The notes under the pieces: generated by a model | What the model saw: only the letters and a program-made list of their open reading frames with translations | Told to the model about the DNA's origin: nothing | The model's database searches: none | Source of the DNA: DATMNI01 sp035570275 | GTDB lineage: Bacteria > Acidobacteriota > Terriglobia > Bryobacterales > Bryobacteraceae | Assembly (NCBI GenBank): GCA_035570275.1 | Contig: DATMNI010000460.1 | Span: 1 to 38,347, forward strand | Length of the DNA: 38,347 nucleotides | Direction: 5' to 3' | Shown: positions 22,159-29,742 of the stretch, one piece after another | How the letters are laid out: the number at the start of each line of letters is the position of its first letter | Position numbering within the stretch: the first letter of the stretch is position 1 | Translations under genes and position numbers: made by a program

Positions 22159-24266
22159 TGATCGGCCAGCGCTTATCTGCATTCGTCGGTGTCTTGTTCC
22201 TGCCGCTCCCGCTGTCAGCGCAGGCACAGTCCCAGGTTCAACCGGCCGCGGCCGCGACCTTTAGCAGCAGTACTCATCTGGTCGTGGAAGCCGTGACCGT
22301 CAGGGACAAGAACGGCAAGGTAGTGGAGGGTCTGAAGAAAGATGACTTCGCCGTCACCGAGGACGGTAAACCGCAAGAAGTCAAATTCTTTGATTTTGAA
22401 AACGTCGATGATGTGGTGGCCTCTTCGCCATCAGCGGCGCCGCTTCCGCCGCCCGCTGTGCTTCCGGAACTGACCGCCGTGCAGATTGCGCCGGAGCCGC
22501 CGGGAGATGTTCGTTATAAGGACCGCCGCCTGCTGGCCCTGTACTTCGACATAAATTCCATGCCGATACTCGACCAGTTGCGGGCACTCGACGAAGCCGA
22601 AAAGTTCATTCGAGCACGGATGAGCCCGGCAGACATGATGGCCATCATGGAATACAACGGCGCCGGCGTGGAAGTGTTGCAGGATTTCACGGCGGACCGC
22701 GACAGACTGCAGTCAATTATCGCAGCTCTGATTGCCGCCGAGGCTGACAACACCGGCGATAATTCCAGCCTCAACGCCAGCTCTTCGACTGGCGCAGCAT
22801 TCGGGCAAAACAATCCTCAATTCACGATCTTCAATACGGACCGCCAGTTGGCCGCGCTGCAAACAGCCACCAAAATGCTGGGAGCTCTGAACGAGAAGAA
22901 AGTTCTCGTCTACTTTGCCAGCGGATTGAATCTCAGCGGCGTGGATAATCAGGCGCAGTTGCGCGCTACGATCAACGACGCGATTCGCTCCGGCGTCTCG
23001 TTTTGGCCGATTGATGCGCGCGGGTTGGTCGCGCTGCCGCCGCTGGGCGGAGCAACGCAGGCATCGCAGGGCAACGCGGCGATGTACACGGGCGCGGCAT
23101 CCCTGACGACGATGACTCAGTTCGAGCAGTCACAGGATACGCTGTACACGCTCGCGGCGGACACGGGTGGCAAAGCCTTTCTCGACCATAACGACCTTGC
23201 GGCGGGAATCGTCGCCGCCGAGAAATCCATTACCAGCTTCTACGTCATCGGCTATTACACGACCAATACGACGCCCGATGGTAAATTCCGGCGGGTGAAG
23301 ATCTCGGTGAGTAACAATCCTGAAGCAAAGCTGGATTACCGGCAGGGCTACTACGCAAACAAGGTCTTCGGCAAATTCACGACGGCCGACAAAGAGCGGC
23401 AGCTGGAAGATGCCCTCATGATGGGAGATCCGGTCACGGAGCTAACTATGGCGCTCGAAGTGAATTACTTCCGGCAGAACAGTGCGGAGTACTTTGTCCC
23501 GGTCATGGTGAAGATTCCGGGCAGTGAGTTGGCGCTGGCGCGCAAAGGAGGAGCGGCGCGCACCCAAATCGATTTCATCGGCGAGATCCGGGACAATCAT
23601 GGCACGACGATCCGCAGCATGCGCGACCACAAGGACATTCAACTGAGCCATGCCCTGGCGGCAGAGTGGGAGAAACGGCCCGTCGAATATGACACCGGAT
23701 ATACGCTGCTGCCCGGTGCCTATCAGATAAAGGTGCTCGCGAGAGACAGTGGAACGGGCAGGATGGGGACCTTTCTCGGCAAATTCTATATTCCCAACCT
23801 TGATCTGGAGACGCAGCGGGTACCGATCAGCTCGGTCGTGCTGAGCAGTCAGCGTGTAGCGATGAGCGCCGCGGTCGTGATTGGCAATGGGAAGAAGGCC
23901 GCGACCACGCAAGCCTCGAATCCGCTGGTGCAGGATGGCGAAAAGCTGATTCCAAGCGTCACTCGTGTATTCCATTCCACGAGCAATATGTACGTTTACT
24001 TCCAGGCGTATGAGCCCAATGCCGTAACGACCGCGCGACCGCTGGTGGCTTATGTGAGTTTATTCCAGAGGAGGAACAACGTGATGGAGACACCGCCGAT
24101 GAAGGTCACACAGGGGATCAACTTGAAATCCCATATGTTGCCAGTGGGACTGAACGTTCCTCTGGGCGGGCTTAAGCCTGGAGAGTATGACTGCGAAGTA
24201 ACCGTGCTCGACCCTGCCGGACAGAAAGGGGCATTTTGGCAGGCGCCAGTGATGATAATTCCGTAG
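22158..24266 (+). CDS. VWFA-related acidobacterial protein (TIGR03436-like), exported
   Basis: A 702-residue protein starting at ATG 22158, the A of which is the last base of the receptor's TAA stop. The signal peptide is MIGQRLSAFVGVLFLPLPLSA. The TIGR03436 pattern begins with VVEAVTVRDKNGKVVEGLKK and DDFAVTEDGKPQEVKFFDF. The VWA core spans about 115-380: LLALYFDINSMPILDQLRAL (D-x-N-S-M in place of the D-x-S-x-S metal motif), DMMAIMEYNGAGVEVLQDFT, NEKKVLVYFASGLNLSGVDN, FWPIDARGLVALPPLGG and ITSFYVIGYYTTNTTPDGKF. The C-terminal 300 residues are beta-rich and similar to those of other acidobacterial VWA proteins. Coupling to the receptor suggests a cell-surface partner; the function is unknown. 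Confidence 0.88.
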   Translation: MIGQRLSAFVGVLFLPLPLSAQAQSQVQPAAAATFSSSTHLVVEAVTVRDKNGKVVEGLKKDDFAVTEDGKPQEVKFFDFENVDDVVASSPSAAPLPPPAVLPELTAVQIAPEPPGDVRYKDRRLLALYFDINSMPILDQLRALDEAEKFIRARMSPADMMAIMEYNGAGVEVLQDFTADRDRLQSIIAALIAAEADNTGDNSSLNASSSTGAAFGQNNPQFTIFNTDRQLAALQTATKMLGALNEKKVLVYFASGLNLSGVDNQAQLRATINDAIRSGVSFWPIDARGLVALPPLGGATQASQGNAAMYTGAASLTTMTQFEQSQDTLYTLAADTGGKAFLDHNDLAAGIVAAEKSITSFYVIGYYTTNTTPDGKFRRVKISVSNNPEAKLDYRQGYYANKVFGKFTTADKERQLEDALMMGDPVTELTMALEVNYFRQNSAEYFVPVMVKIPGSELALARKGGAARTQIDFIGEIRDNHGTTIRSMRDHKDIQLSHALAAEWEKRPVEYDTGYTLLPGAYQIKVLARDSGTGRMGTFLGKFYIPNLDLETQRVPISSVVLSSQRVAMSAAVVIGNGKKAATTQASNPLVQDGEKLIPSVTRVFHSTSNMYVYFQAYEPNAVTTARPLVAYVSLFQRRNNVMETPPMKVTQGINLKSHMLPVGLNVPLGGLKPGEYDCEVTVLDPAGQKGAFWQAPVMIIP

Positions 24267-24850
24267 GCGGGGATCGATGCAGGGTGCGGATCCGAATAGA
24301 GTCGCCGCCGATAATGCCCCAAAAGAAGCGCGCCGACGGCTCTGTCATCCTCCCGCCGGGGCCACAAATGCTGACGACTCTCGGACGCGGAAATGCTTCG
24401 GTTTAGGCACAGGAGAAACCGATTGGCGATCTGCTAAGAAGCATGGGGGGAATCGCACAATCGCTTGGCGTCTCGGACCGTTGAATAGATCGGCCAAATT
24501 CGATCTCACGATCGGTCGCGATTAGTCGCGTAGCGTTTACCGATGTAGGACCCCTCCGGTCGGTCTGTCGGGCCACCTCCACCTCGGAAACTGCGCCACT
24601 GGCCGTGAAACCGGCTTCTCATAGAGTGGGCCGGCGGGTTCCGCCATCGGCGCCCCAATGGAAAGAAATACACTTCCGGTCAACTGGACCGGCACTGGCG
24701 AAAACTACAGCGAGCGAGAAGACCGATTCTGGAAGCCGTCAACCTCCGGGTGCGCCGAAATCCATTCCCTGTCCGCTCCCTGAAGGTCCGTCATCCCCCG
24801 CTGGCGATTTCTTTCGTTAAGGGCTGCGGCTTTTCGCTATTCTTGAACGC
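24267..24850. other. Gene-free stretch of about 580 bp
   Basis: No supported gene, RNA or strong repeat. Short open frames exist (24277-24525, 24605-24820) but lack ribosome sites and recognisable motifs. One 25-codon fragment near 24405-24483 (PIGDLLRSMGGIAQSLGVSD) reads like protein but is enclosed by stops. Confidence 0.5.
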
Positions 24851-25411
24851 ATGGGCAAACCGGTAACATTGCTCGAACAGCTATGCGGCCACGCAATGTC
24901 ATTCGGCGCTCAATCGTTTGAGACGGAGCGCCAAGACGGCCGGCAACGGGCGTTCGCGCAAATCGACGGCGCGCGCACACGGATCGCGAATTTCGAGGAC
25001 TCCAGCAGCAACGCCAAAGAGTTGTGCGCCAATCTCTACGCCGCCACCAAAAAGCCCGTTCGCACGGTGATCGGCGGAAAGGTGTACATTCTCCAGGTCC
25101 GCGCCGCCGGGAGTTCGAGCGAGTATGCCTTCGAGGTAAGCATTGATCCGGCGCCGAAACTCGATCCGTCCGTGTTGCCGCCATTCACCGCAAAACAGGG
25201 TCAGTATCTTGCGTTCATCCATAACTACACCAAGATCCACCGCTGCCCGCCGGCGGAGTCGGACCTGCAGTACTACTTCAGGGTTTCCCCTCCTGCGATC
25301 CACGATATGATCAAGACCCTGGAGCGCAACGGGCTCATCGAAAAACAACCTGGGCAGGCCCGCTCCATTCGCCTCCTCGTCGCACCGGAGTATCTGCCGC
25401 GGTTAAAGTAG
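24851..25411 (+). CDS. LexA-type winged-HTH DNA-binding protein with unknown N-terminal domain
   Basis: A 186-residue protein. Residues 110-178 match the LexA DNA-binding domain: LPPFTAKQGQYLAFIHNYTK, PPAESDLQYYFRVSPPAIHD, then MIKTLERNGLIEKQPGQARS. The order differs from LexA, because here the HTH is at the C-terminus. There is no autoprotease domain (no Ala-Gly cleavage site or Ser/Lys dyad). The N-terminal 100 residues (SFETERQDGRQRAFAQIDGA; AKELCANLYAATKKPVRTVI; GKVYILQVRAAGSSSEYAFE) look like a small alpha-beta domain I do not recognise. It stands alone and is probably a transcription factor. An intact in-frame ATG and good reading throughout support it. Confidence 0.72.
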   Translation: MGKPVTLLEQLCGHAMSFGAQSFETERQDGRQRAFAQIDGARTRIANFEDSSSNAKELCANLYAATKKPVRTVIGGKVYILQVRAAGSSSEYAFEVSIDPAPKLDPSVLPPFTAKQGQYLAFIHNYTKIHRCPPAESDLQYYFRVSPPAIHDMIKTLERNGLIEKQPGQARSIRLLVAPEYLPRLK

Positions 25412-25716
25412 TACGCGCCCTGAAGCCGACAATTGAAGTGGCTGCGGCAGAACCGCCGCGCCGTTGCGCCTCTTCCGGCGAGGAAATCCGGACGGCTACA
25501 GCGGTGGAAGTTGGGCTCAGCCCTGTGAGAGACGGCTGGAGCAGCGGAGGACCAGCGGAGGAAGCGGCAGAGTGGATGGCAGCACGCGGTCGGCCAGGCA
25601 TGTCTGACCCTCGGCGCGTGCCGGGAACTGCCGGGCGGTCTCGAATCGACGTACAATGCGAACTGGGAAATCGTGGCATTTTGGAAAACGCTATATTCGT
25701 GAACATGAGGTGAAGG
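25412..25716. other. Gene-free stretch before the cytochrome gene
   Basis: Just over 300 bp without a credible gene on either strand. The last 45 bases hold GAGG upstream of the cytochrome start and a TATATT box near 25693, but no matching -35, so a promoter is only suspected. Confidence 0.4.
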
Positions 25717-26643
25717 ATGCGGGTCAACAACGGCTTAATAGCCGCCACAGCGTTCGTACTGACGATTGCCGCCGCGCGCATCGGGGCGCAGGGGCCACCC
25801 CCAGCACCCGGCGTCCGGACACCACCAGCACAAGGTGGACCGGGCGGTGGCGGACGCCGGGCCGGGGGGTTCGTTCCCGGGCAGCAGCGGCCGCCGGGCG
25901 ACCCCGCGCAGATCGCCCGCGGGAAAACAATATACGGTATCAGTTGCACCAGCTGTCACGGCGCAGACCTCCGCGGCGGCGACCTGGGCGGTCCGAACTT
26001 GCTGCGGTCGCAGGTGGCGCTGAGCGACCGCGATGGCGAATTAATTGTCCCCATCATTCAAGGTAGCCGTCAGGACGGAGGCATGCCGGCGATCAAGTTG
26101 AACCCCGAGGACGAGAAGGCAGTGGCGGCTTACGTTCGGAGCGTTTTGGAAACCATTGGCACGCAGGGCAAACCTCCCGCGGCCGGCCAGGAGGCCCCCA
26201 GCGTGTTGGTAGGCAATGCCAGTGAGGGCCAGGCGTACTTCGCAGCCAAATGCAGTAGCTGCCATTCCGCCACCGGCGATCTGCAAGGCATCGCCACCCG
26301 AATCGCCGACCCCAAGGCGTTGCAGAACACCTGGGTCTCGGGCGGTGGGGGCGGCCGACGCGGCGGACGCGGCGCGGCGCCGCAGGGGTCCGCGGATGCC
26401 CGCACCGTCACCGTCGCCGTCACGCCGCCGTCGGGGGAACGAACGGAAGGCCGGCTGGTCCTGATCGACGACTTCTTGGTGACGGTGGGGCTGGCCGATG
26501 GAACCATGCGAACATTTCGCAGGGACGGCGACGTACCGAAGGTTGAGGTCCGCGATCCCGTTAAGGCCCATAGCGATATGCTGCCGGTATACACCGACAA
26601 AGCCATGCACGATGTGACTGCATATCTGGTGACATTGAAATGA
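25717..26643 (+). CDS. Exported di-haem c-type cytochrome
   Basis: A 308-residue protein preceded by GAGGTGAAGG. The signal peptide runs to about residue 24. Two haem sites are visible, C77-T-S-C-H81 and C178-S-S-C-H182. Axial methionines probably lie in GGMPAIKL (about 122) and HSDMLPVYTD near 285. Between haem two and its methionine is a 60-residue insert (PPSGERTEGRLVLIDDFLVT, RTFRRDGDVPKVEVRDPV) resembling the SH3-like insert of other acidobacterial cytochromes of this type. Low-complexity Gly/Pro and Gly/Arg stretches occur at 26-55 and 208-218. The stop codon overlaps the PQQ-dehydrogenase start (ATGA), so this cytochrome is the likely electron acceptor of that enzyme. Confidence 0.9.
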   Translation: MRVNNGLIAATAFVLTIAAARIGAQGPPPAPGVRTPPAQGGPGGGGRRAGGFVPGQQRPPGDPAQIARGKTIYGISCTSCHGADLRGGDLGGPNLLRSQVALSDRDGELIVPIIQGSRQDGGMPAIKLNPEDEKAVAAYVRSVLETIGTQGKPPAAGQEAPSVLVGNASEGQAYFAAKCSSCHSATGDLQGIATRIADPKALQNTWVSGGGGGRRGGRGAAPQGSADARTVTVAVTPPSGERTEGRLVLIDDFLVTVGLADGTMRTFRRDGDVPKVEVRDPVKAHSDMLPVYTDKAMHDVTAYLVTLK

Positions 26644-28346
26644 GAATCGGGGAAATGAGAACCCACAAGCTGCTGGCATCAGCGCTCTGGCTGGCCCCTG
26701 TGATCCTGATGGGCCAAGGCAACGGAGTGGCTCCGGCCGACCTCCTCAAGCCGCTCAAGGATTCTTGGCCGACTTACAACGGCGACTACACCGGCAGGCG
26801 CTACAGTGCGTTAAAGCAGGTGGATCAATCCACTGTAAAGCACCTGACCCTGGCCTGGATGAGCCGGGTGACCGCTGGCCCCGGTGGCGGTGGCGGCGGT
26901 GGTGGACGCGGCGGCCGCGGCGGTGGATTCGGCGGCGGCGGGAACATCATTGTCGGGGGCGAGGGCACGGGCGACTTCGCCGGTGGCGGCGGTTCCATCA
27001 AGGCCTCCGTGCTGGAGGTGGATGGCACACTCTATTTCACCATGCCGGACAATGCCTGGGCCGTGGATGCGCGCGACGGGCGCGAACTGTGGCACTACTT
27101 CTGGAAGACCAAAGGTGGCACCCACATCGGCAATCGCGGCCTTGCCATGTGGAACAACTACCTGTTCATGGAGACGCCTGACGATTTCCTGGTTTCGCTC
27201 GACGCCAAGACCGGCAAGGAGCGCTGGCACAAGGAAATCGCCGATCTGGCTCAGGGGTATTTCTCGACGCCGGCCCCCATCGTAGTGGGGAATCACGTGC
27301 TCGCGGGCACGGGCAACGATATCGATGCGCCCGGATTTCTGCAATCGTTCGATCCCGAAACCGGCGATCTGCAATGGAAGTTCTACACTGTGCCGATGAA
27401 GCCCGGGGACCCCGGAGCGGACACCTGGAAGAACATCGACGCGGCCAGGCACGGCGGCGCTCAAACGTGGGTCCCGGGAGCCTACGATCCCGAAACCAAG
27501 CTCTACATCTTCGGCACTGGCAACCCCACGCCGGCATACACCACGGGCACGCGCGGCGAGGGCGACAACCTGTTCGCGTGCGCGCTGGTTGCGGTGAACG
27601 TGGACACCGGCAAGATGGCCTGGTATTACTCGACATCGCCTCACGACATGCACGATTACGATTCCGCGCAGACACCGGTCCTGGTTGACGCGATGTTCGA
27701 CGGCAAAATGCGGAAGCTGGTGTTGACGGCGGCGCGCAACGGGTACTACTTCACGCTGGATCGCGTAACCGGTGAGCATCTGGTGACCGCCAGGTACGGC
27801 TTGTTGACAAACTGGGCCAACGGCCTGACCCCACGCGGCGCCCCGCAGCACGATCCGGGAAAGGACGCGACGGTGGGCGGCTCACTGGTGTCGCCGAACT
27901 CCGATGGCACCATCAATTGGGAACCGCCCGCGTACTCTCCGGACACAGGACTGTTCTATGTGGCGGAGGGCAACGCCTTCTCGATCTTCTATCTGACCGA
28001 CGTGGACCCTCGGGGATCGATGGGCCTGGGCGGGCATGAGGAAGCCGGCGTCGGGGCCGGCGGGCACTACCTGACGGCGATCGATTACAAGACCGGGAAA
28101 GCCGCCTGGAGACGTCCCTTTTATGGGAACGGCGGCGGCGGCGGATTACTGGCCACGGCTGGAAAGCTGATCTTTGCCGCCGATGGCGCGGGCAACCTGG
28201 TGGCGTATGACGCCGTCAACGGAAAGCCCTTGTGGAACACGCGCATCGGAGGCGTCACGAATGCGCCGCAGACGTTCCTGCTGGATGGCCGCCAGTACGT
28301 GATCGCAGCCACCGGCGATACGCTCTGGTCATTCGTGCTCAACTGA
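26640..28346 (+). CDS. PQQ-dependent dehydrogenase (methanol/ethanol type)
   Basis: A 568-residue periplasmic beta-propeller quinoprotein, started at the ATG overlapping the cytochrome stop; ATG 26655 is an alternative that gives a tidier signal peptide (MRTHKLLASALWLAPVI). PQQ propeller features: WPTYNGDYTGRRYSALKQVD, then SVLEVDGTLYFTMPDNAWAV, AWYYSTSPHDMHDYDSAQTP (conserved Asp near the active site), ARNGYYFTLDRVTGEHL and LVAYDAVNGKPLWNTRIGG. No haem domain is fused, unlike type II quinohaemoproteins; the partner cytochrome supplies that role. A glycine-rich insert at residues 80-119 (GGGGGGGGRGGRGGGFGGGG) replaces an ordinary propeller loop. The substrate is likely an alcohol but cannot be named. 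Confidence 0.92.
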   Translation: MRIGEMRTHKLLASALWLAPVILMGQGNGVAPADLLKPLKDSWPTYNGDYTGRRYSALKQVDQSTVKHLTLAWMSRVTAGPGGGGGGGGRGGRGGGFGGGGNIIVGGEGTGDFAGGGGSIKASVLEVDGTLYFTMPDNAWAVDARDGRELWHYFWKTKGGTHIGNRGLAMWNNYLFMETPDDFLVSLDAKTGKERWHKEIADLAQGYFSTPAPIVVGNHVLAGTGNDIDAPGFLQSFDPETGDLQWKFYTVPMKPGDPGADTWKNIDAARHGGAQTWVPGAYDPETKLYIFGTGNPTPAYTTGTRGEGDNLFACALVAVNVDTGKMAWYYSTSPHDMHDYDSAQTPVLVDAMFDGKMRKLVLTAARNGYYFTLDRVTGEHLVTARYGLLTNWANGLTPRGAPQHDPGKDATVGGSLVSPNSDGTINWEPPAYSPDTGLFYVAEGNAFSIFYLTDVDPRGSMGLGGHEEAGVGAGGHYLTAIDYKTGKAAWRRPFYGNGGGGGLLATAGKLIFAADGAGNLVAYDAVNGKPLWNTRIGGVTNAPQTFLLDGRQYVIAATGDTLWSFVLN

Positions 28347-28367
28347 GATTTCCTCCTTCGCGTTCGA

Positions 28368-28469
28368 CCTCGGCTTCGGGTCGGAGAATACTTTGCCGAG
28401 ATCCTCGTCGAAGATGTGCTGGTGGTGGAGTTGAAATGTGTCTGGAAGCGTATCGTCCTCGGGTTTCCG
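28368..28469 (+). pseudogene. GxxExxY-protein remnant with internal deletion
   Basis: The frame from 28368 reads LRVGEYFAEILVEDVLVVEL, then KCVWKRIVLGF. GxxExxY proteins normally read VGEYFADLLVEDxxIVELK, then about 40 further residues, and end ...EWKRIVxGF. Here the centre is missing and the ends are joined directly. The start and N-terminal half are also absent. The remnant sits next to the intergenic inverted repeat that often accompanies such genes. Confidence 0.6.
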
Positions 28470-28490
28470 CCCACGGGCAGACAGTATTGG

Positions 28491-28575
28491 GCCGCGGATG
28501 AACGCAGATGAAAAACTCGGTGTGCGTTTTATCCGCGTTTGTCTTTATCCGCGTTCATCGGTGTTCATCGGCGGC
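28491..28575. repeat. Dispersed imperfect inverted repeat
   Basis: GCCGCGGATGAACGCAGATG (28491-28510) pairs with CATCGGTGTTCATCGGCGGC (28556-28575) at 16 of 20 positions. The centre holds two direct copies of TTATCCGCGTT. Sequences built from GATGAACGCAGATGAA / TTATCCGCGTT recur in intergenic DNA of Acidobacteriota and other phyla, as I recall. No coding function. Confidence 0.6.
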
Positions 28576-28801
28576 CTGATTCTTTTTTTCCACGACGCTG
28601 GCACCCATCGCTCCCGCCTTATCTACCCCTTCATCTGACGATGGATCGGCGCGCGTCTGACACGTACCTTTGGTTGACGGGCCTGCGGGCCTCTCCGCCG
28701 GTGCCCGGGTCGCTCAAACTTGCGAAAGTTCCGCTAGCTCGTAGCACTATCGTAGTGGATCAGAGTGCTGCTCGCCGGTTTGTCACTTGACTCCTCAAAC
28801 A

Positions 28802-28819
28802 TTCATTAGTATTACTGAA
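28802..28819. promoter_or_regulatory. Candidate toxin-antitoxin autoregulatory operator
   Basis: TTCATTAGTATTACTGAA is an imperfect palindrome (14 of 18 positions symmetric). It ends two bases before the antitoxin ATG at 28822. No ribosome site is present, so the message may be leaderless and the operator may cover the promoter. Confidence 0.4.
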
Positions 28820-28821
28820 TC

Positions 28822-29310
28822 ATGACCGCCGTCGCAACAGAAATGAAAGTAGCCGATGAAACCTGGATTGCCACCGCCCTGCTCCACCGGGAGCAGCCCG
28901 AAAGAGATGATTTTCCCGAGCACGACATCGTCGAACGAGCGCGTAACGAGAACATCCTCGGCATCTTACGCCCAGGGGTCAGTGTTCACGTCAACACTCA
29001 TTGCGTAGCCAACCGGCCGCCTTCTCCGGCGGGGTTACGCATGCTCTATGAAACCCGGCGCGGCATGCGGCGCTTGTACCGCGAGGCCGACCCTTCCCAT
29101 CCTGACCGCCATGGCAAGGTCGTGCCGAAGCGCGACGACATCCCAGCGGCCTACCGCCACCTGTTGGATTGGTATGAAACCGAGTACGCGCCGGCCGGTA
29201 AAGAAGGCTGGCTGAGTGGCATTTTCGAGATGATCGGCGCCGGCAAAGAAATCTTTGCAGGCCAGGATCCCGACGAATACGTGCGCCGGTTGCGAGAGGG
29301 ATGGGAGTGA
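28822..29310 (+). CDS. Probable antitoxin of a PIN toxin-antitoxin pair
   Basis: A 162-residue protein directly before, and overlapping, a PIN-domain toxin gene. The N-terminal part (ADETWIATALLHREQPERDD, then DIVERARNENI) has the look of a winged-helix domain. The central part is LRPGVSVHVNTHCVANRPPS, RMLYETRRGMRRLYREADPS and IPAAYRHLLDWYETEYAP. The C-terminus (LSGIFEMIGAGKEIFAGQDP; EYVRRLREGWE) is amphipathic and could wrap the toxin. I know similar proteins upstream of PIN genes in Acidobacteriota, but the antitoxin role is inferred from position. It is longer than a standard VapB. Confidence 0.65.
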   Translation: MTAVATEMKVADETWIATALLHREQPERDDFPEHDIVERARNENILGILRPGVSVHVNTHCVANRPPSPAGLRMLYETRRGMRRLYREADPSHPDRHGKVVPKRDDIPAAYRHLLDWYETEYAPAGKEGWLSGIFEMIGAGKEIFAGQDPDEYVRRLREGWE

Positions 29311-29732
29311 GCCGGATCTTCTGGGACACCAATCTCTTCATCTATCTGTTGGAAGGCTCCGGGGATCTCTTCCACCGCACGCAGCAGGTTCTGGCCCGCA
29401 TGGCCGCTCGTAAGGACGAATTGATCACCTCCACCGTGACTCTTAGCGAAGTAATGGCTAAGCCGCTGGAACTGGGCCAGAGGGATATCGCGGTCCGCTA
29501 TGAGCGCTTCCTCAGTTCGCCAGGGGTGCAACTGGTCAGTTTCGACCGCGACGCCGCGCGCATATTTGCCAGGATTCGCACCGACCGCACCATCCGGCCC
29601 CCGGACGCCATCCAACTTTCCTGCGCGGCCACGGCCGGTACCAATCTCTTCATCACCAACGATGCGCGGCTCAGTCAAAAAACGGTGCCGGAAGTGGACT
29701 TCATCGTGCCCCTTGAGCAGGCGTTCCTCTAA
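29307..29732 (+). CDS. PIN-domain toxin (VapC-like)
   Basis: A 141-residue protein from GTG 29307, whose GTGA overlaps the antitoxin stop and has GAGAGGG at a suitable distance; an ATG at 29301 is the alternative. PIN motifs: FWDTNLFIYLLEGSG (first Asp), TVTLSEVMAKPLELG (Glu), RPPDAIQLSCAATAGTN (second Asp) and LFITNDARLSQ (third Asp). All four acidic residues that bind Mg2+ or Mn2+ are present, so the ribonuclease site appears intact. VapC toxins cleave tRNA or rRNA; the target here is unknown. It converges with the M28 peptidase gene 10 bp downstream. Confidence 0.88.
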   Translation: MSRIFWDTNLFIYLLEGSGDLFHRTQQVLARMAARKDELITSTVTLSEVMAKPLELGQRDIAVRYERFLSSPGVQLVSFDRDAARIFARIRTDRTIRPPDAIQLSCAATAGTNLFITNDARLSQKTVPEVDFIVPLEQAFL

Positions 29733-29742
29733 GCGCACGCCT

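Larger units (their letters stand above)
28347..28821. other. Intergenic region with remnant and inverted repeat, no intact gene
   Basis: It contains the GxxExxY remnant, the 28491-28575 inverted repeat, a small hairpin AACTT-GCGA-AAGTT near 28718, and the toxin-antitoxin operator at its right end. I see no intact gene. Confidence 0.6.

Noticed and set aside
24277..24820. Short ORFs in the gap after the VWFA gene
   Set aside because: No ribosome sites, no recognised motifs and arginine-rich compositions typical of chance frames.
26811..27851. A 346-codon minus-strand frame under the PQQ dehydrogenase
   Set aside because: Shadow of a strongly supported gene; no recognisable motif or ribosome site.
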